DNA of 64,000 nucleotides, taken from the NCBI GenBank assembly GCA_028874075.1, contig JAPPLU010000073.1, positions 142,973-206,972 on the forward strand, in the 5' to 3' direction. The translations under genes were made by a program, and so were the position numbers. Numbering within the stretch: position 1 is the first letter of the stretch; every line of letters begins with the position of its first letter. The DNA is from Chloroflexota bacterium. GTDB lineage: Bacteria > Chloroflexota > Dehalococcoidia > Lucifugimonadales > UBA3495. Of this stretch, positions 50,311-59,856 are shown piece by piece. The notes under the pieces are model-generated. The model was not told the origin of the DNA. It saw only the letters and a list, made by a program, of their open reading frames with translations, and did no database searches.

Positions 50311-51105
50311 ATGCCCACGGACGAAGAAGCTGAAATTGCCGGTGGAGAGTCCCCGGAACCCACCCCGTCCGTCGACCCCCCCGCCACCGGATCTGAGGAG
50401 CCGCCGGTAGCCCAGGAACTGGGTCGGGTGGAGCGGCCGCCGGCCGACCGGTTCCAGGGCAAGCGGCGATTGCTTCTGGTTCCCCTGATGATGGCGCCAC
50501 CGCCCGACCTGACCGAGAAAGATTCAGAACCCCAGGCAATTTATGACCGGTACTGGGACCAGGTCCGTATCCAGGTTGATGCCTTGGCTTCTGCTATGGG
50601 CGGCCTGCACCGCATTTACCACGAGAGTGTGATGGAAGGCGGCGAGGCAGGAATGGCCTATTTGGAGATGGCCGACCCCAACGCTTCCGCCTTGGCTCGC
50701 GTCCGTTTTCTGGCGGGGGCCACCCTGGAAGCCACCGAAGACATTAACCTGATCAGCGAGTCCCTGGACCTGCAGCGATGCCTGATGCTCCCCTTAACCA
50801 ACGAAGAGGTGGCCACCCGTCTGCAGCAGTGGCTGGCCGAAAGCACACGCAGCCGGTACGATTACATTGCCAGCCAGATTGACCAGACCCTCCAGCCAGA
50901 TGAAACGGGCCTGCTGCTGATTGGCGAGCGTCACCAGGTCCAGTTCCCCGCCGATATCGAGGTATTTTACGTGGCGCCGCCGGCCCTGGACGAATACCGC
51001 CGTTGGCTCCAGAACTGGGCCGCCGCTCAGCAAAGGGCGGCGGAAGCAGGCATGGAGACTGAGTGGGCGTCGGATGGTGAAGATTCAAGTGACCAGCTAA
51101 TCTGA
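50311..51105 (+). CDS. Conserved protein of unknown function downstream of the S1 gene
   Basis: 264 aa. The first 45 residues are Glu/Pro-rich and disordered; the rest is mainly helical with LLLVPLMMAPPPD, YDRYWDQVRIQVDALASAMG, GATLEATEDINLISESLDLQ and FPADIEVFYVAPPALDEYRR. No membrane segment or enzyme motif is recognised. Separation of only two bases from the S1-domain gene implies a common transcript and possible translational coupling, so a role around translation or RNA is likely but unproven. Confidence 0.8.
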   Translation: MPTDEEAEIAGGESPEPTPSVDPPATGSEEPPVAQELGRVERPPADRFQGKRRLLLVPLMMAPPPDLTEKDSEPQAIYDRYWDQVRIQVDALASAMGGLHRIYHESVMEGGEAGMAYLEMADPNASALARVRFLAGATLEATEDINLISESLDLQRCLMLPLTNEEVATRLQQWLAESTRSRYDYIASQIDQTLQPDETGLLLIGERHQVQFPADIEVFYVAPPALDEYRRWLQNWAAAQQRAAEAGMETEWASDGEDSSDQLI

Positions 51106-51420
51106 CGGGCTGTTGAATGATTGTCCATACAGCATTTAGAAGCCATTACAGGGCAATCACCTCTTCCATTCACTCCTTCTGACCATCCGCCATCACGCGC
51201 TTTTGCAGCCTCCGAAGGGTCCCGTTCACTCTTGGTCTAAAGCGTGAATGCCCTACGGTAGCTCGAAATTACTTGACATAGTGAAATTTTCTTGAATATA
51301 ATCAAGCCAGCTGCAATCCACCAGCTAAGCTCCCCGGCATGGGCCGTCTCCCTTACCCATCCAGGACAGCACTTTCTCCAGACCTATTTTTTCGCCTCTC
51401 GATTGGTTAATGGCTGAGGC
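51106..51420. other. Intergenic region upstream of pyrG
   Basis: 315 bp that contains the consensus pyrG promoter and a leader of about 112 nt. No attenuator hairpin with a T-run was noticed in the leader. Confidence 0.5.
51273..51302 (+). promoter_or_regulatory. Consensus promoter of pyrG
   Basis: Perfect TTGACA (51273-51278) and perfect TATAAT (51297-51302) with an 18-bp spacer in an AT-rich stretch. It is the best sigma-70-type promoter of the window. Confidence 0.88.
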
Positions 51421-53061
51421 ATGACCACCAAGTATATTTTTGTCACAGGCGGAGTAGTCAGCTCCATCGGCAAGGGGATTTGCGTCGCCTCCATAGGCCG
51501 TCTCCTTAAGAGCCGGGGGCTTTCCGTCTCAGTCGCAAAGCTTGATCCCTACTTGAATGTCGATCCAGGCACTATGTCTCCCTACCAGCATGGCGAGGTT
51601 TTTGTAACCAAGGACGGGGGTGAGACGGACCTGGACCTGGGCCACTACGAGCGGTTCATTGATATAGAACTTACCCGCTCATCCAATCTCACCGCCGGCC
51701 AGGTTTATATGACCCTGATTGCAAAGGAACGGCGGGGGGATTTCCTGGGCGGAACGATACAGACGGTGCCCCACGTTACCAACGAAATCAAGGCCCGCCT
51801 AACCGAACTGGCCGAAGAATCCCAGCTGGATGTGCTGGTGGTGGAGGTTGGCGGAACCGTGGGCGACATTGAGGGCCTGCCATTCCTGGAGGCTATCCGC
51901 CAGATGCGCAAGGACGTTGGCAGGAACAATGTTTGCTACGTGCATCTCACCTTGCTGCCCTACATTACCGGGGCCGAGGAATTGAAGACCAAGCCAACCC
52001 AGCACAGCGTCAAGGAGTTGCGTGGCATCGGTATACAGCCCGACGCACTGATCTGCCGCAGCGATATGCCCATCTCCGACTCGATCCGCGAGAAGTTGTC
52101 ACTCTTTTGTGACGTGGGCGGGGAAGCGGTTATACCCCTCCAGACGGTGGACAACGTCTATGAGGTGCCCCTGATCCTGGAACAGGCCGGTCTGGGCGAA
52201 TTTATCATAGACCTGCTGCGCCTTGAGGGACGGCCGCACGACTTGACGGAATGGTCCCAGATGGTGGAACGCATGAGCCGGCCCAAGGGAAGGCTGCCCA
52301 TAGCCATCGTCGGCAAATACGTTGAGTACCCCGATTCATACCTTTCGGTACGAGAAGCCCTGCGCCACGCCGGCACCGCCCATGACCAGGAAGTTGAGAT
52401 CAGGTGGGTGCATTCGGAAGACGTGGAACGACACGGCCCGGAAGCTTATCTGGACGGCGTGCAGGGCATAGTTGTGCCCGGTGGATTCGGCCCCAGGGGC
52501 GTCGAGGGTATGATTGACACGGTGGAGTACGCCCGGAACAGCAATATACCCTACTTGGGTCTGTGCCTGGGCATGCAGGTAATGGTAATTGACTGGGCCC
52601 GGCATGTCCTGGGACTGGAAGGGGCCAATTCGTCGGAACTGGACCCGGAGACTCCCTACCCGGTAATCCACATCATGTCCGATCAGGTGACAGTCACCGA
52701 CATGGGCGGAACTATGCGTCTGGGAGGTTATCCTTGCCTTCCCCAGAAAAACACGCTCACGTCGTTTGCCTACGGAAAAGAAGAGATCCAGGAACGGCAC
52801 CGCCACCGGTTTGAAGTTAACAACCGGTACCGGGAGAGGCTGGAAAAGTCCGGCATGGTCATGGGCGGCCTTTCACCGGACGGCGAACTGGTGGAGACTG
52901 CCGAAGTTGCCAACCATCCATTCATGGTCGGCGTCCAGTTCCACCCTGAATTTCAGTCACGGCCCAACCGTCCCCACCCTCTTTTTTGCGAATTCGTCCG
53001 ACAGTCGCTGGGCACCATACGGGAGGGCAGCCAGCAGGCCTTGCCCCTGGAGGCCAGGTAG
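51421..53061 (+). CDS. pyrG: CTP synthase
   Basis: 546 aa. Synthetase domain: [40 protein letters not shown] and [17 protein letters not shown]. Class I glutaminase domain: [23 protein letters not shown] (nucleophile Cys) and a C-terminal [12 protein letters not shown] (catalytic His and Glu). It makes CTP from UTP, ATP and glutamine. The ATG is fixed by the conserved N-terminus although only a poor SD (GAGG one base away) is present; a weak SD behind a strong promoter may be a control feature. Confidence 0.98.
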   Translation: MTTKYIFVTGGVVSSIGKGICVASIGRLLKSRGLSVSVAKLDPYLNVDPGTMSPYQHGEVFVTKDGGETDLDLGHYERFIDIELTRSSNLTAGQVYMTLIAKERRGDFLGGTIQTVPHVTNEIKARLTELAEESQLDVLVVEVGGTVGDIEGLPFLEAIRQMRKDVGRNNVCYVHLTLLPYITGAEELKTKPTQHSVKELRGIGIQPDALICRSDMPISDSIREKLSLFCDVGGEAVIPLQTVDNVYEVPLILEQAGLGEFIIDLLRLEGRPHDLTEWSQMVERMSRPKGRLPIAIVGKYVEYPDSYLSVREALRHAGTAHDQEVEIRWVHSEDVERHGPEAYLDGVQGIVVPGGFGPRGVEGMIDTVEYARNSNIPYLGLCLGMQVMVIDWARHVLGLEGANSSELDPETPYPVIHIMSDQVTVTDMGGTMRLGGYPCLPQKNTLTSFAYGKEEIQERHRHRFEVNNRYRERLEKSGMVMGGLSPDGELVETAEVANHPFMVGVQFHPEFQSRPNRPHPLFCEFVRQSLGTIREGSQQALPLEAR

Positions 53062-53176
53062 GGCTGGATGAAAATAGACTGCATTCCAGGCGGTTGAAAC
53101 CTGAGGGAATGCCGGACAGCTTTCTTATGTATCGAATAGAAACAACCGCCACCGAACCAGGCCAGACGGGGTTGCC

Positions 53177-53836
53177 GTGAAGATTTTTCTGGATACCGCA
53201 AACATTGATGAAATACGGGAAGGCGCAGAACTTGGCATCGTAACCGGCGTTACTACAAACCCGTCCCTGGCCGCCAAGGAGGGCATCGGTGGCAAGGCAG
53301 GCTACCGGGCCGCCGTGGAAGAGATAGCCGACCTTATCGACGGGCCCATTTCGGTGGAGGTAGTAAGCACCGATGCGGAGGGTATGATCGCCGAGGGCCG
53401 GGATATTGCCGAGTGGATCGCAAATCCCTGGGTCAAAATCCCCAGCACCACCGAAGGCTTCAAGGCTATATCGGTGCTGGCCCGGGACGATATCAAGATA
53501 AACCAGACCCTGTGCTTCTCGGTGAACCAGGCTATCCTGGGCGCCCAGGCCGGGTCCACCGTTGTTAGTCCGTTCATCGGCCGTCTGGACGATATAGGGC
53601 AGGAAGGCATGACCCTGGTTGAAGACATTGTCTCCATTTTCAGGCAGTATGAAATCCCCACCCTGGTAATGGCGGCCAGCATTCGCCATGCACTGCATTG
53701 CACCATGGCCGCGAAGTCAGGGGCGGATATTTCCACGGTCCCCTATCCCGTTCTGAAGCAAATGGTGCAGCACCCCCTTACTGATGTCGGGCTCGCCCGT
53801 TTCCTGCAGGACTGGGAAAAAGCGGGCAATGCCTGA
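53177..53836 (+). CDS. Transaldolase / fructose-6-phosphate aldolase family protein
   Basis: 219 aa, the short transaldolase subfamily. MKIFLDTANIDEIREGAELG, VTGVTTNPSLAAKEG, ISVEVVST, NPWVKIPST (Schiff-base Lys), NQTLCFSVNQAILGAQAGST and SPFIGRLDDIGQEGM are the family landmarks. It probably transfers dihydroxyacetone units between sugar phosphates in the pentose phosphate pathway; Fsa-type aldolase activity is an alternative. The start is a GTG at 53177 with GGGG five bases upstream. Confidence 0.95.
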   Translation: MKIFLDTANIDEIREGAELGIVTGVTTNPSLAAKEGIGGKAGYRAAVEEIADLIDGPISVEVVSTDAEGMIAEGRDIAEWIANPWVKIPSTTEGFKAISVLARDDIKINQTLCFSVNQAILGAQAGSTVVSPFIGRLDDIGQEGMTLVEDIVSIFRQYEIPTLVMAASIRHALHCTMAAKSGADISTVPYPVLKQMVQHPLTDVGLARFLQDWEKAGNA

Positions 53837-54189
53837 AATAATAGGGACAGGTGCCTTGACATAATAGATGGCACAATGGCCAAATGATATTTGGGTAACC
53901 GACCTATCTTTGCGATTAGAGGCCCTTCTTCAGAAAGAATAGCCCTCTACAAACGTAGACAAAGCCAGCTATTTCCCTTCCCAACCAGGTCCAGCGCTGG
54001 AATGGTATCCCGGTAACGGCGGACAGGTTGGGAAGGTGAATCCCCCGCCGGCTACCCCAGACCCTTTGAGCACTTAACATTGGAAGGCTTCCCGATTCGG
54101 GATTGTACCCCTTTATTCCCAATTTGGGTCGGTTGCGGCCCACTGGCAAAGCGCACAGCGGCCAGTCCCAAGAGCAAATCGAGGTGATG
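53837..54189. other. Leader region of rho
   Basis: About 350 bp between the transaldolase gene and rho. It contains a 15-bp palindrome CCAAAT-GAT-ATTTGG (53880-53894). A TTGACA at 53856-53861 lacks a -10 at usable spacing. A long rho leader fits the known autogenous Rho control, but no specific element is proven. Confidence 0.4.
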
Positions 54190-55485
54190 ATGACGACTAC
54201 TACCAAGCCCAGGATGATGGACGTAGCCGAAATGGGGGCTATGACCAAGGAGCAGCTGCTCGACATGGCCGAGGACTACGGCCTGGAAGATGGCGCGGCC
54301 CTGGCGGCAGTCCGCCGGGAAGACGTCCTTAACCGGATGCTGCACGCCGTCTCTTCTCAGCAGTCCCTCCTGTCCTCCGGCATCCTGGAGATTATGGACG
54401 AAGGATACGGTTTCCTCCGCCAGATAAACTATTTGCCGGCTACGGGGGACGTCTATATTTCCCAGTCCCAGATTCGCCGGTTCGGCCTCCGTACCGGGGA
54501 CACCGTAACCGGACAGGTGCGCCCTCCCAAGGAAGGTGAGCGCTACTTTGGGCTGGTGCGGGTTGAAAGGGTCAACGGGCTGGAAACCGACCAGATACAC
54601 GCCAGGTACCGGGCCCAGTTCGAATACCTTACCCCCATCTTTCCTGAACGGCAGGTGGTGCTGGAGACCGACAGTGTCAACCTTTCCACCCGGATGGTTG
54701 ACCTCTTCGCACCCATCGGCCTGGGTCAGCGTGGACTGATCGTCTCGCCCCCAAAGGCGGGTAAGACAACTATTCTGAAACAAATCGCCCATAGCGTGTC
54801 CACTAACATGCCCGAAGCGGTGCTGATGGTAGTGCTGATCGGAGAGCGTCCTGAAGAGGTTACCGATATGCGCCGCGCCGTTGACGGGGACGTATTCGCA
54901 TCTACCTTCGATGAGTCGGTGGAGGAACAGTGCCGAGTGGCCGAACTGGCCCTGGAACGGTCCAAGCGGCTGGTGGAGAACGGTCAGGACGTTATTATCC
55001 TGCTGGACAGCGTTACCCGCCTGACTCGCGCCTACAACCTGGCAGTGCCCACCAGCGGGCGCACCCTTTCCGGCGGCATCGACCCGGCAGCCCTATACCC
55101 GCCCAAGAAGTTCTTCGGCGCCGCCCGTAACATCGAGGAAGGCGGCAGCTTGACCATCATCGGTACGTGCCTGGTGGACACGGGCAGCCGCATGGACGAG
55201 GTAATTTACGAGGAGTTCAAGGGCACCGGCAATATGGAACTGCATCTGGACCGGAAGCTGGCCGACCGCCGCTTCTTCCCAGCCGTTGACATTGTCCGCA
55301 GCGGTACCCGCCGTGAGGAGCTTTTGTATGACGAGAACACCATGAAGCAGATCTGGCTGCTGCGCCGGATGATCTCCCTCATCTCCAATGACGGTTCCAC
55401 CAATGCTACGGAACGGGTGCTGGAGCGGCTTTCCAAGTACGCCAACAACGAAGAATTCCTGGCTAACTTGAACAAGGAAACCTGA
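54190..55485 (+). CDS. rho: Transcription termination factor Rho
   Basis: 431 aa. N-terminal helical domain ([17 protein letters not shown]), cold-shock-like RNA-binding domain ([35 protein letters not shown]), Walker [28 protein letters not shown], Walker [18 protein letters not shown]-loop/R-loop region [20 protein letters not shown] and [19 protein letters not shown]. It is a hexameric RNA helicase that ends transcription. Two ATGs (54187 and 54190) follow GAGG; the second has better spacing. A terminator follows 31 bp after the stop. Confidence 0.97.
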   Translation: MTTTTKPRMMDVAEMGAMTKEQLLDMAEDYGLEDGAALAAVRREDVLNRMLHAVSSQQSLLSSGILEIMDEGYGFLRQINYLPATGDVYISQSQIRRFGLRTGDTVTGQVRPPKEGERYFGLVRVERVNGLETDQIHARYRAQFEYLTPIFPERQVVLETDSVNLSTRMVDLFAPIGLGQRGLIVSPPKAGKTTILKQIAHSVSTNMPEAVLMVVLIGERPEEVTDMRRAVDGDVFASTFDESVEEQCRVAELALERSKRLVENGQDVIILLDSVTRLTRAYNLAVPTSGRTLSGGIDPAALYPPKKFFGAARNIEEGGSLTIIGTCLVDTGSRMDEVIYEEFKGTGNMELHLDRKLADRRFFPAVDIVRSGTRREELLYDENTMKQIWLLRRMISLISNDGSTNATERVLERLSKYANNEEFLANLNKET

Positions 55486-55516
55486 TCAGCGAGTCAGGAA
55501 AACTAAAGGTAAAGCT

Positions 55517-55549
55517 GGCCCCCTCTCATCCGTGAGGAGGGGGCCTTTC
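55517..55549 (+). terminator. Terminator after rho
   Basis: Stem GGCCCCCTC/GAGGGGGCC extended by TCA/TGA around a small TCCG loop, followed by TTTCC. Confidence 0.72.
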
Positions 55550-55558
55550 CGTTACTCT

Positions 55559-55981
55559 AACAGCGGTTATGGTTCGACCGGAAAGGTCTATAGATTCTTT
55601 CCCATCAAAGGCCGTGGTATCATTAACGAAAGAGACGAGGTGATTTACGACTTTCAGGGGCGGCCGATTCGGCTACCCTGGAAGCGGTGGCTGCATATTA
55701 TCGACCCTTCCGGCAGACACCCCTACATGGCTGGTATGCTGTCCCAATTGCTGGAGACCCTCGGCACACCGGATATCGTCAGGCGGTCAAACTCAGGACC
55801 GGCCAGAGTCGGGCTCTACTACAAATAGTTCGATAACATTATCAAGACCCGGGTTGACGCCAGTGGCGACATTCAGGGAGTGTTGATTTCCGACCTTCGT
55901 ACTTTCGAGCATGGAATCCTGAACCAGAACATCTACCCGGTGAAGCCGGGGGCGACCGCCGCCCAGGGGGAGCCTCCGTAA
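55559..55981 (+). pseudogene. Broken PBECR-like nuclease domain gene with in-frame amber codon
   Basis: One frame reads from about 55559 to TAG (55826-55828) and continues in the same frame to TAA (55979-55981). Before the stop: INERDEVIYDFQGRPIRLPW, KRWLHIIDPSGRHPYMAGML, SQLLETLGTPDIVRRSNSGP and ARVGLYYK. After it: FDNIIKTRVDASGDIQGVLI and more. The pattern (W-HI--HP-M--L---ETL--PD-VRRS, then YY) resembles phage-associated barnase/EndoU/RelE-like (PBECR) nuclease domains. There is no credible start codon; the frame begins inside the rho terminator. It is probably a 5'-truncated, stop-interrupted remnant of a toxin- or phage-type nuclease. Family assignment is tentative. Confidence 0.6.
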
Positions 55982-56009
55982 GGCCCCCGATCACCAGGAC
56001 TTTATTGAA

Positions 56010-56792
56010 ATGCCGGACAGCAAAATACTCATAATCGATGACGAATGGGAATCCGCCATCGTCAAGGCCGTCCAACGTCGCCTGCAGGACGAAGGCTGGC
56101 AGACCATCATCGTCCAGCCTCAGTCCCAGTGGCTGGTTGGCGATGAGTTCGAGGACGCCACTATCTACGCCATTGAAGATGAACGGCCTGATGGCGTCTT
56201 GCTGGACGTACGTCTCGGCGAACACCGCGATGATCAGTTCAAGGGCCTGGAAATACTGCGCCAGATTGTGGAACACTACCCAACCCTGCCGGTGCTGATG
56301 TTCACCCAGTATGCCCAGGGCCCAGCCAGGGATACGGCCGTCCGGGGCGCCCTGCGCTGGAACGCTCCGGTAGACTTCATTGATAAACTGGCCAGCCCGG
56401 AAGAGGTGGTGCTGCGGCTTCGACGACTAATGGGTTCCAGCCCCGAGCTTATCCCCATCGGCGCCCACCTGCTGGTCGACGTGGGCGCTGAGACAGTATC
56501 CGCCCGCAGGGAAAGAGACTCAGCGCTGGCCCCGGTTACCGACATTCACGGCATGAAGTTCGAAATCTTCCGTGAACTGGCCGCAGCCTGGTACCGCAGC
56601 CCCGGTGAACTGGTGCCCTTCAGTCGCCTGGAACGTTATTCGGAAGGAGAGGAAGCCCGCGCCTCGCTGCGGGTTCGTATCCGCGAGATCAAGGTTTCCA
56701 TTGGCAAGGCCCTTGGTGTACAACTGGGCGCCAATGACCTGATCGTGAACGTGAGGGACCGGGGTTACCGGCTGGCGCCTCCGCAAGTGTGA
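56010..56792 (+). CDS. Response regulator with C-terminal DNA-binding-like domain
   Basis: 260 aa. Receiver domain 1-145: DDE at 10-12, phospho-acceptor Asp66 (GVLLDVRLGE), Thr in MFTQYA and Lys in DFIDKLASP. The receiver is longer than usual by an insert around the acceptor loop (LGEHRDDQFKGLE). The C-terminal 90 residues look like a winged helix (SLRVRIREIKVSIGKALGVQ, LIVNVRDRGYRLAPP, as in OmpR family). It is the first gene of an operon with the histidine kinase 4 bp downstream and a lipoprotein gene, and is probably the kinase's cognate regulator. Confidence 0.88.
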   Translation: MPDSKILIIDDEWESAIVKAVQRRLQDEGWQTIIVQPQSQWLVGDEFEDATIYAIEDERPDGVLLDVRLGEHRDDQFKGLEILRQIVEHYPTLPVLMFTQYAQGPARDTAVRGALRWNAPVDFIDKLASPEEVVLRLRRLMGSSPELIPIGAHLLVDVGAETVSARRERDSALAPVTDIHGMKFEIFRELAAAWYRSPGELVPFSRLERYSEGEEARASLRVRIREIKVSIGKALGVQLGANDLIVNVRDRGYRLAPPQV

Positions 56793-56796
56793 AACC

Positions 56797-57852
56797 GTGC
56801 TTTTGCCTAACCTGAGGAATTCCCTGTCCTGGAGCCTTCCCCGGGCCTCGCTCCGACCCGTGGGTCCCGGGGGCGTTTCCCGCTTGCTGGGAACTGTAGT
56901 CCTGGCCCTGGGGGCGGCAGGCATGGTACTGGCTCCCTTCGTTGGCGAAGCCATGTTCGCCCGCATCTGGGGGATAGAACCTCTTACCTACGTGGGGGCG
57001 GCCCTGGTCATCCTTGGCTTGGCTGTTACCACTCTTTCTTACTTTGTGTCCGAGTTACTGCGATCCCGGCGCCAGGCAGCCGACGATGAAACCCGTTTCG
57101 CCGAACGCTGGACCCAGGTTACCCAGCAGTATTTCGACCTTTTTAACCACGACCTGGGCCGCCCTCTGCGCCGCATCCTTGGCAAAGAGCGTGAAATTCG
57201 CGAACAGTTGCAGGCTATGGGAGCCGATGTCCCCTCTTCAGTTCGGGAGTTGCTGGACGAGATCGAGGAGCAGACACCCAGTTTCCGCCTGATGATGTCC
57301 AATATGCAGGTCCTGATTGAGCTGGAAACGCCTATCACGGGGGAAAACCTGCACGCCGTGGAGCCGGTGGAGGTCGTGCGCCGCATCGTTGACCGCTACG
57401 GTCTGGTGGCTGCCGACGCCAGCAAGCAGATAGTCTGGTGGTCGGAACCCACCGACTTCGGCATCGTCTATAGCGACAGTTCGGCCATCGAGCATATAGT
57501 TACGAACCTGGTAGACAACACTGTCCGTTACGCCGAGTCCTTCGCCGAAATCGGCCTGACCAGGGACGAAAGCAATTTCCACATTCGGGTATGGGACGAC
57601 GGCCCGGGCATCGCCGCCCGCTACCTGCCCTACCTGTTCGACCGAGGCTGGACGCCGGAAGTAGCGCGCCACGAAGAGCGAACCACCTCCGGCCTGGGCC
57701 TTTTCATTGCCCACACCCTCGCCAAGCGGTACGGCGGCGATCTGACCGTAGAAAGCACTATCGCCCCGGACCCGGACCACCACACATGCTTTATGGTGAC
57801 TCTGCCGCTCCATACCAAGCCGGGCCGGAAATCGGGAGAACCTGTGGCATGA
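56797..57852 (+). CDS. Membrane sensor histidine kinase
   Basis: 351 aa. Two membrane segments (about 28-50 and 65-87) with a very short outer loop, a HisKA-like region with His118 in FNHDLGRPLRRI, and a HATPase with N-box TNLVDNTVRYAE, G1 DDGPGIAARYLPYLFDRGW and G2 TTSGLGLFIAHTLA. All catalytic boxes are intact, unlike in the hybrid protein at 9976-12354. The small outer part suggests sensing in or near the membrane, or through the lipoprotein encoded next. The start is a GTG at 56797. The stop overlaps the lipoprotein ATG (ATGA). Confidence 0.93.
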   Translation: MLLPNLRNSLSWSLPRASLRPVGPGGVSRLLGTVVLALGAAGMVLAPFVGEAMFARIWGIEPLTYVGAALVILGLAVTTLSYFVSELLRSRRQAADDETRFAERWTQVTQQYFDLFNHDLGRPLRRILGKEREIREQLQAMGADVPSSVRELLDEIEEQTPSFRLMMSNMQVLIELETPITGENLHAVEPVEVVRRIVDRYGLVAADASKQIVWWSEPTDFGIVYSDSSAIEHIVTNLVDNTVRYAESFAEIGLTRDESNFHIRVWDDGPGIAARYLPYLFDRGWTPEVARHEERTTSGLGLFIAHTLAKRYGGDLTVESTIAPDPDHHTCFMVTLPLHTKPGRKSGEPVA

Positions 57853-58763
57853 CCTTTCCGCCCGGCGGCAGCCGGCCTGGGTCCACCCGGACCAGTACCC
57901 GTCTCTTCCGATTGCTAGTCGTGGTCAGCCTGGGCCTGGTCGCATTGCTGGGTTGTGTACAGGTAATAGACCGGCCGGGCGCCCCTACCATCGTGCCGGT
58001 TGAGACCCCCGCTCCGGTTACCCCCGTACCGGCGCCGACACCCGCACCGGAACCCACATTTACTCCTGTGCCGTCGCCCACGCCGTCGCCCACGCCCAGA
58101 CCAACCCTTACGCCAGCACCGACACTTACGCCTGTGCCAACTCCTACTGCCACGCCGGAGCCTACACCCACGCCTACGCCTACACCTACCATCACGCCAG
58201 TACCCGAGCCTACGCCCACACCCGGGCCTACGCCCACTCCGACCCCGAAACCGCCGATACTCATCATCGAGTCGCCCCTGGACCGAAGCATAATCCGGGA
58301 AGAGTCGGTTACCATCGAGGGGATAACCAGCCTGGGAGCGTCGGTAAGCGTTCGAGGAAGGGCCGTAGCCGCCGGCGAGGAGGGCCGGTTCCGGCTGTCC
58401 GTTCCCCTGGCGCCCGGTGTGAATAACCTGGACATTTTCGCCATCAATCCTGGCGGACAGCGGCAGGGAAAGACACTGACCGTTACCTATCTGCCCCTGG
58501 AGCCATTCTTCCTGACCATCACCCAGCCTGACGAGCAAGACCGCAGGGTGATGCAGCCCACCATTCGCCTGTGGGGCCGCACGGCTTCGGACGCCACCGT
58601 GGCGGTGAACGGCATTTCCATTCCGGTAGACCAGCTTGGAATCTTTTCCACCACTATCAGCCTGCAACCGGGGCCAAACGTCATAAGGGTTGTGGCTACC
58701 AGCACCGGTGGGGATGTACTGCGCGAGACCCTGGAGATCGCCTACGAAACTTCCCAGCCCTGA
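57849..58763 (+). CDS. Lipoprotein with Pro/Thr-rich linker and Ig-like domains
   Basis: 304 aa. The ATG at 57849 overlaps the kinase stop by four bases. Signal peptide with lipobox (LVVVSLGLVALLGC, Cys about residue 37). Residues 50-135 are a repetitive TPTPTPTP-type linker, long enough to span the cell wall or envelope. Two beta-sandwich domains follow: IIESPLDRSIIREESVTIEG and LFLTITQP-like EPFFLTITQPDEQDRRVMQP, each with a GxxxxVSVRGR / ATVAVNGISIPVD core, like bacterial Ig-like adhesion domains. Coupling to the kinase suggests it is its extracellular sensor or its main target output. Confidence 0.88.
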   Translation: MTFPPGGSRPGSTRTSTRLFRLLVVVSLGLVALLGCVQVIDRPGAPTIVPVETPAPVTPVPAPTPAPEPTFTPVPSPTPSPTPRPTLTPAPTLTPVPTPTATPEPTPTPTPTPTITPVPEPTPTPGPTPTPTPKPPILIIESPLDRSIIREESVTIEGITSLGASVSVRGRAVAAGEEGRFRLSVPLAPGVNNLDIFAINPGGQRQGKTLTVTYLPLEPFFLTITQPDEQDRRVMQPTIRLWGRTASDATVAVNGISIPVDQLGIFSTTISLQPGPNVIRVVATSTGGDVLRETLEIAYETSQP

Positions 58764-59013
58764 ACTCCCTGAAGGGCTTCCCCGTGCACCAAATTCAGTA
58801 TCACTGAAACTTCAGGGCGGCCGTATTTCAGGTTCCGGGTAAGCCCATCGGCCCTGCGAAGGTAGGAACCTCGAACAAGACTGAACTACGGTTGACGTGC
58901 ATATTCCCTAATGCGATTTCCCTGGCTGAAACTTGACACTACCAACCTTCTCCAAAACCAGCTATCATCCTGTTAATCCTGCACGTTCGTGTTAATGAAG
59001 GAGGCAACCGGCC

Positions 59014-59568
59014 ATGCGTACACCCGTCCTTACCCGCGACAACGTTCCTGAAGCCCTACGAGAGGCCTTCGACCACGAGACCGCCAATACCGGCGGCACC
59101 GTAACCAGCGGCCCAGGCTCTGCCATGATCAACAGCCCGGAGATGCGCCGCCGGGCGAACAGCCTGGTCAACTACCTGCGCGACGAGTCCACTCTGCCCA
59201 AGCGAATCCAGGAACTGGCCATGATTGTCACCGCCCGGGCTAACGACTGCCAGTTCATCTGGAACGCCCATGCCGCCGGCGCCCGCCGGGAAGGCATTCC
59301 CGACGCTTTCGTGGACGCCCTGCGGGACGGTCAGCCCTTGCCCGAGCTTCAGGCCGACGAGCAGGCCGTGGTCAACCTGGGCCAGGAGTTCTTCAGCACC
59401 CGCAAGGTGAGCGATGCAACCTTCCAGGCTGCCCACGATCAGTTTGGCGCCCAGGGCCTGACCGAGCTTTGCACCCTGTTCGGCTACTATGCCCTGCTGG
59501 CCTTCAACGCCAACACCTTCCTAATTGACCTGCCGGAGCAGCGGACGGAGGCAGTGCTGCCGATTTAG
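59014..59568 (+). CDS. Carboxymuconolactone decarboxylase (CMD/AhpD-like) family protein
   Basis: 184 aa, all-helical CMD fold: RRANSLVNYLRDESTLPKRI, QELAMIVTARANDCQFIWNA, HAAGARREGIPDAFVDALRD and LTELCTLFGYYALLAFNANTF. The CxxC of AhpD peroxidoredoxins is absent (single Cys in NDCQFIW-H), so it is more likely a decarboxylase- or lyase-like member than a peroxidase. GGAGG lies nine bases before the ATG. It stands alone between the two-component operon and the second DUF1800 cassette. Confidence 0.9.
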   Translation: MRTPVLTRDNVPEALREAFDHETANTGGTVTSGPGSAMINSPEMRRRANSLVNYLRDESTLPKRIQELAMIVTARANDCQFIWNAHAAGARREGIPDAFVDALRDGQPLPELQADEQAVVNLGQEFFSTRKVSDATFQAAHDQFGAQGLTELCTLFGYYALLAFNANTFLIDLPEQRTEAVLPI

Positions 59569-59685
59569 TCTCGGGGTTTTGTCCACGAATGGGCAGGGTA
59601 TTTGCAAACGTATTTCTTGCCCAGGGGCTGCCCTGAGACTCCTCGCATCGATCAGGGGAAGGCCATAACAGGGGCGCAAAAAATA

Positions 59686-59714
59686 TTGACAGGTAAGAGG
59701 GGTTAGGGTATCTT
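59686..59714 (+). promoter_or_regulatory. Promoter of the second DUF1800-DUF1501-propeller cassette
   Basis: Perfect TTGACA (59686-59691), a 17-bp spacer and TATCTT (59709-59714). A TATAAT also occurs at 59725-59730. The leader is about 130-140 nt. Confidence 0.72.
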
Positions 59715-59856
59715 TTTTCTACCTTATAATCGATACCAAACAACGGCCTGCAGGGAGTTCGCTCAGATAGGCGGTTGCCGGGTATCGGTTAGGTCTGGTT
59801 AATTGCCGGGCCAGCGGAATCAGCGAATTGAAAGTTAAAAGCTAAAGGAGGACTGT

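Noticed and set aside
53856..53890. TTGACA with TGATAT as rho promoter
   Set aside because: Spacing of 23 bp and a poor -10.
57791..58447. Gly/Val-repeat protein on the minus strand (GVGVGVG)
   Set aside because: It is the reverse complement of the Thr/Pro repeat linker of the lipoprotein gene.
58933..58968. TTGACA with TATCAT as promoter of the CMD-like gene
   Set aside because: The spacer would be 24 bp, outside the usable range.
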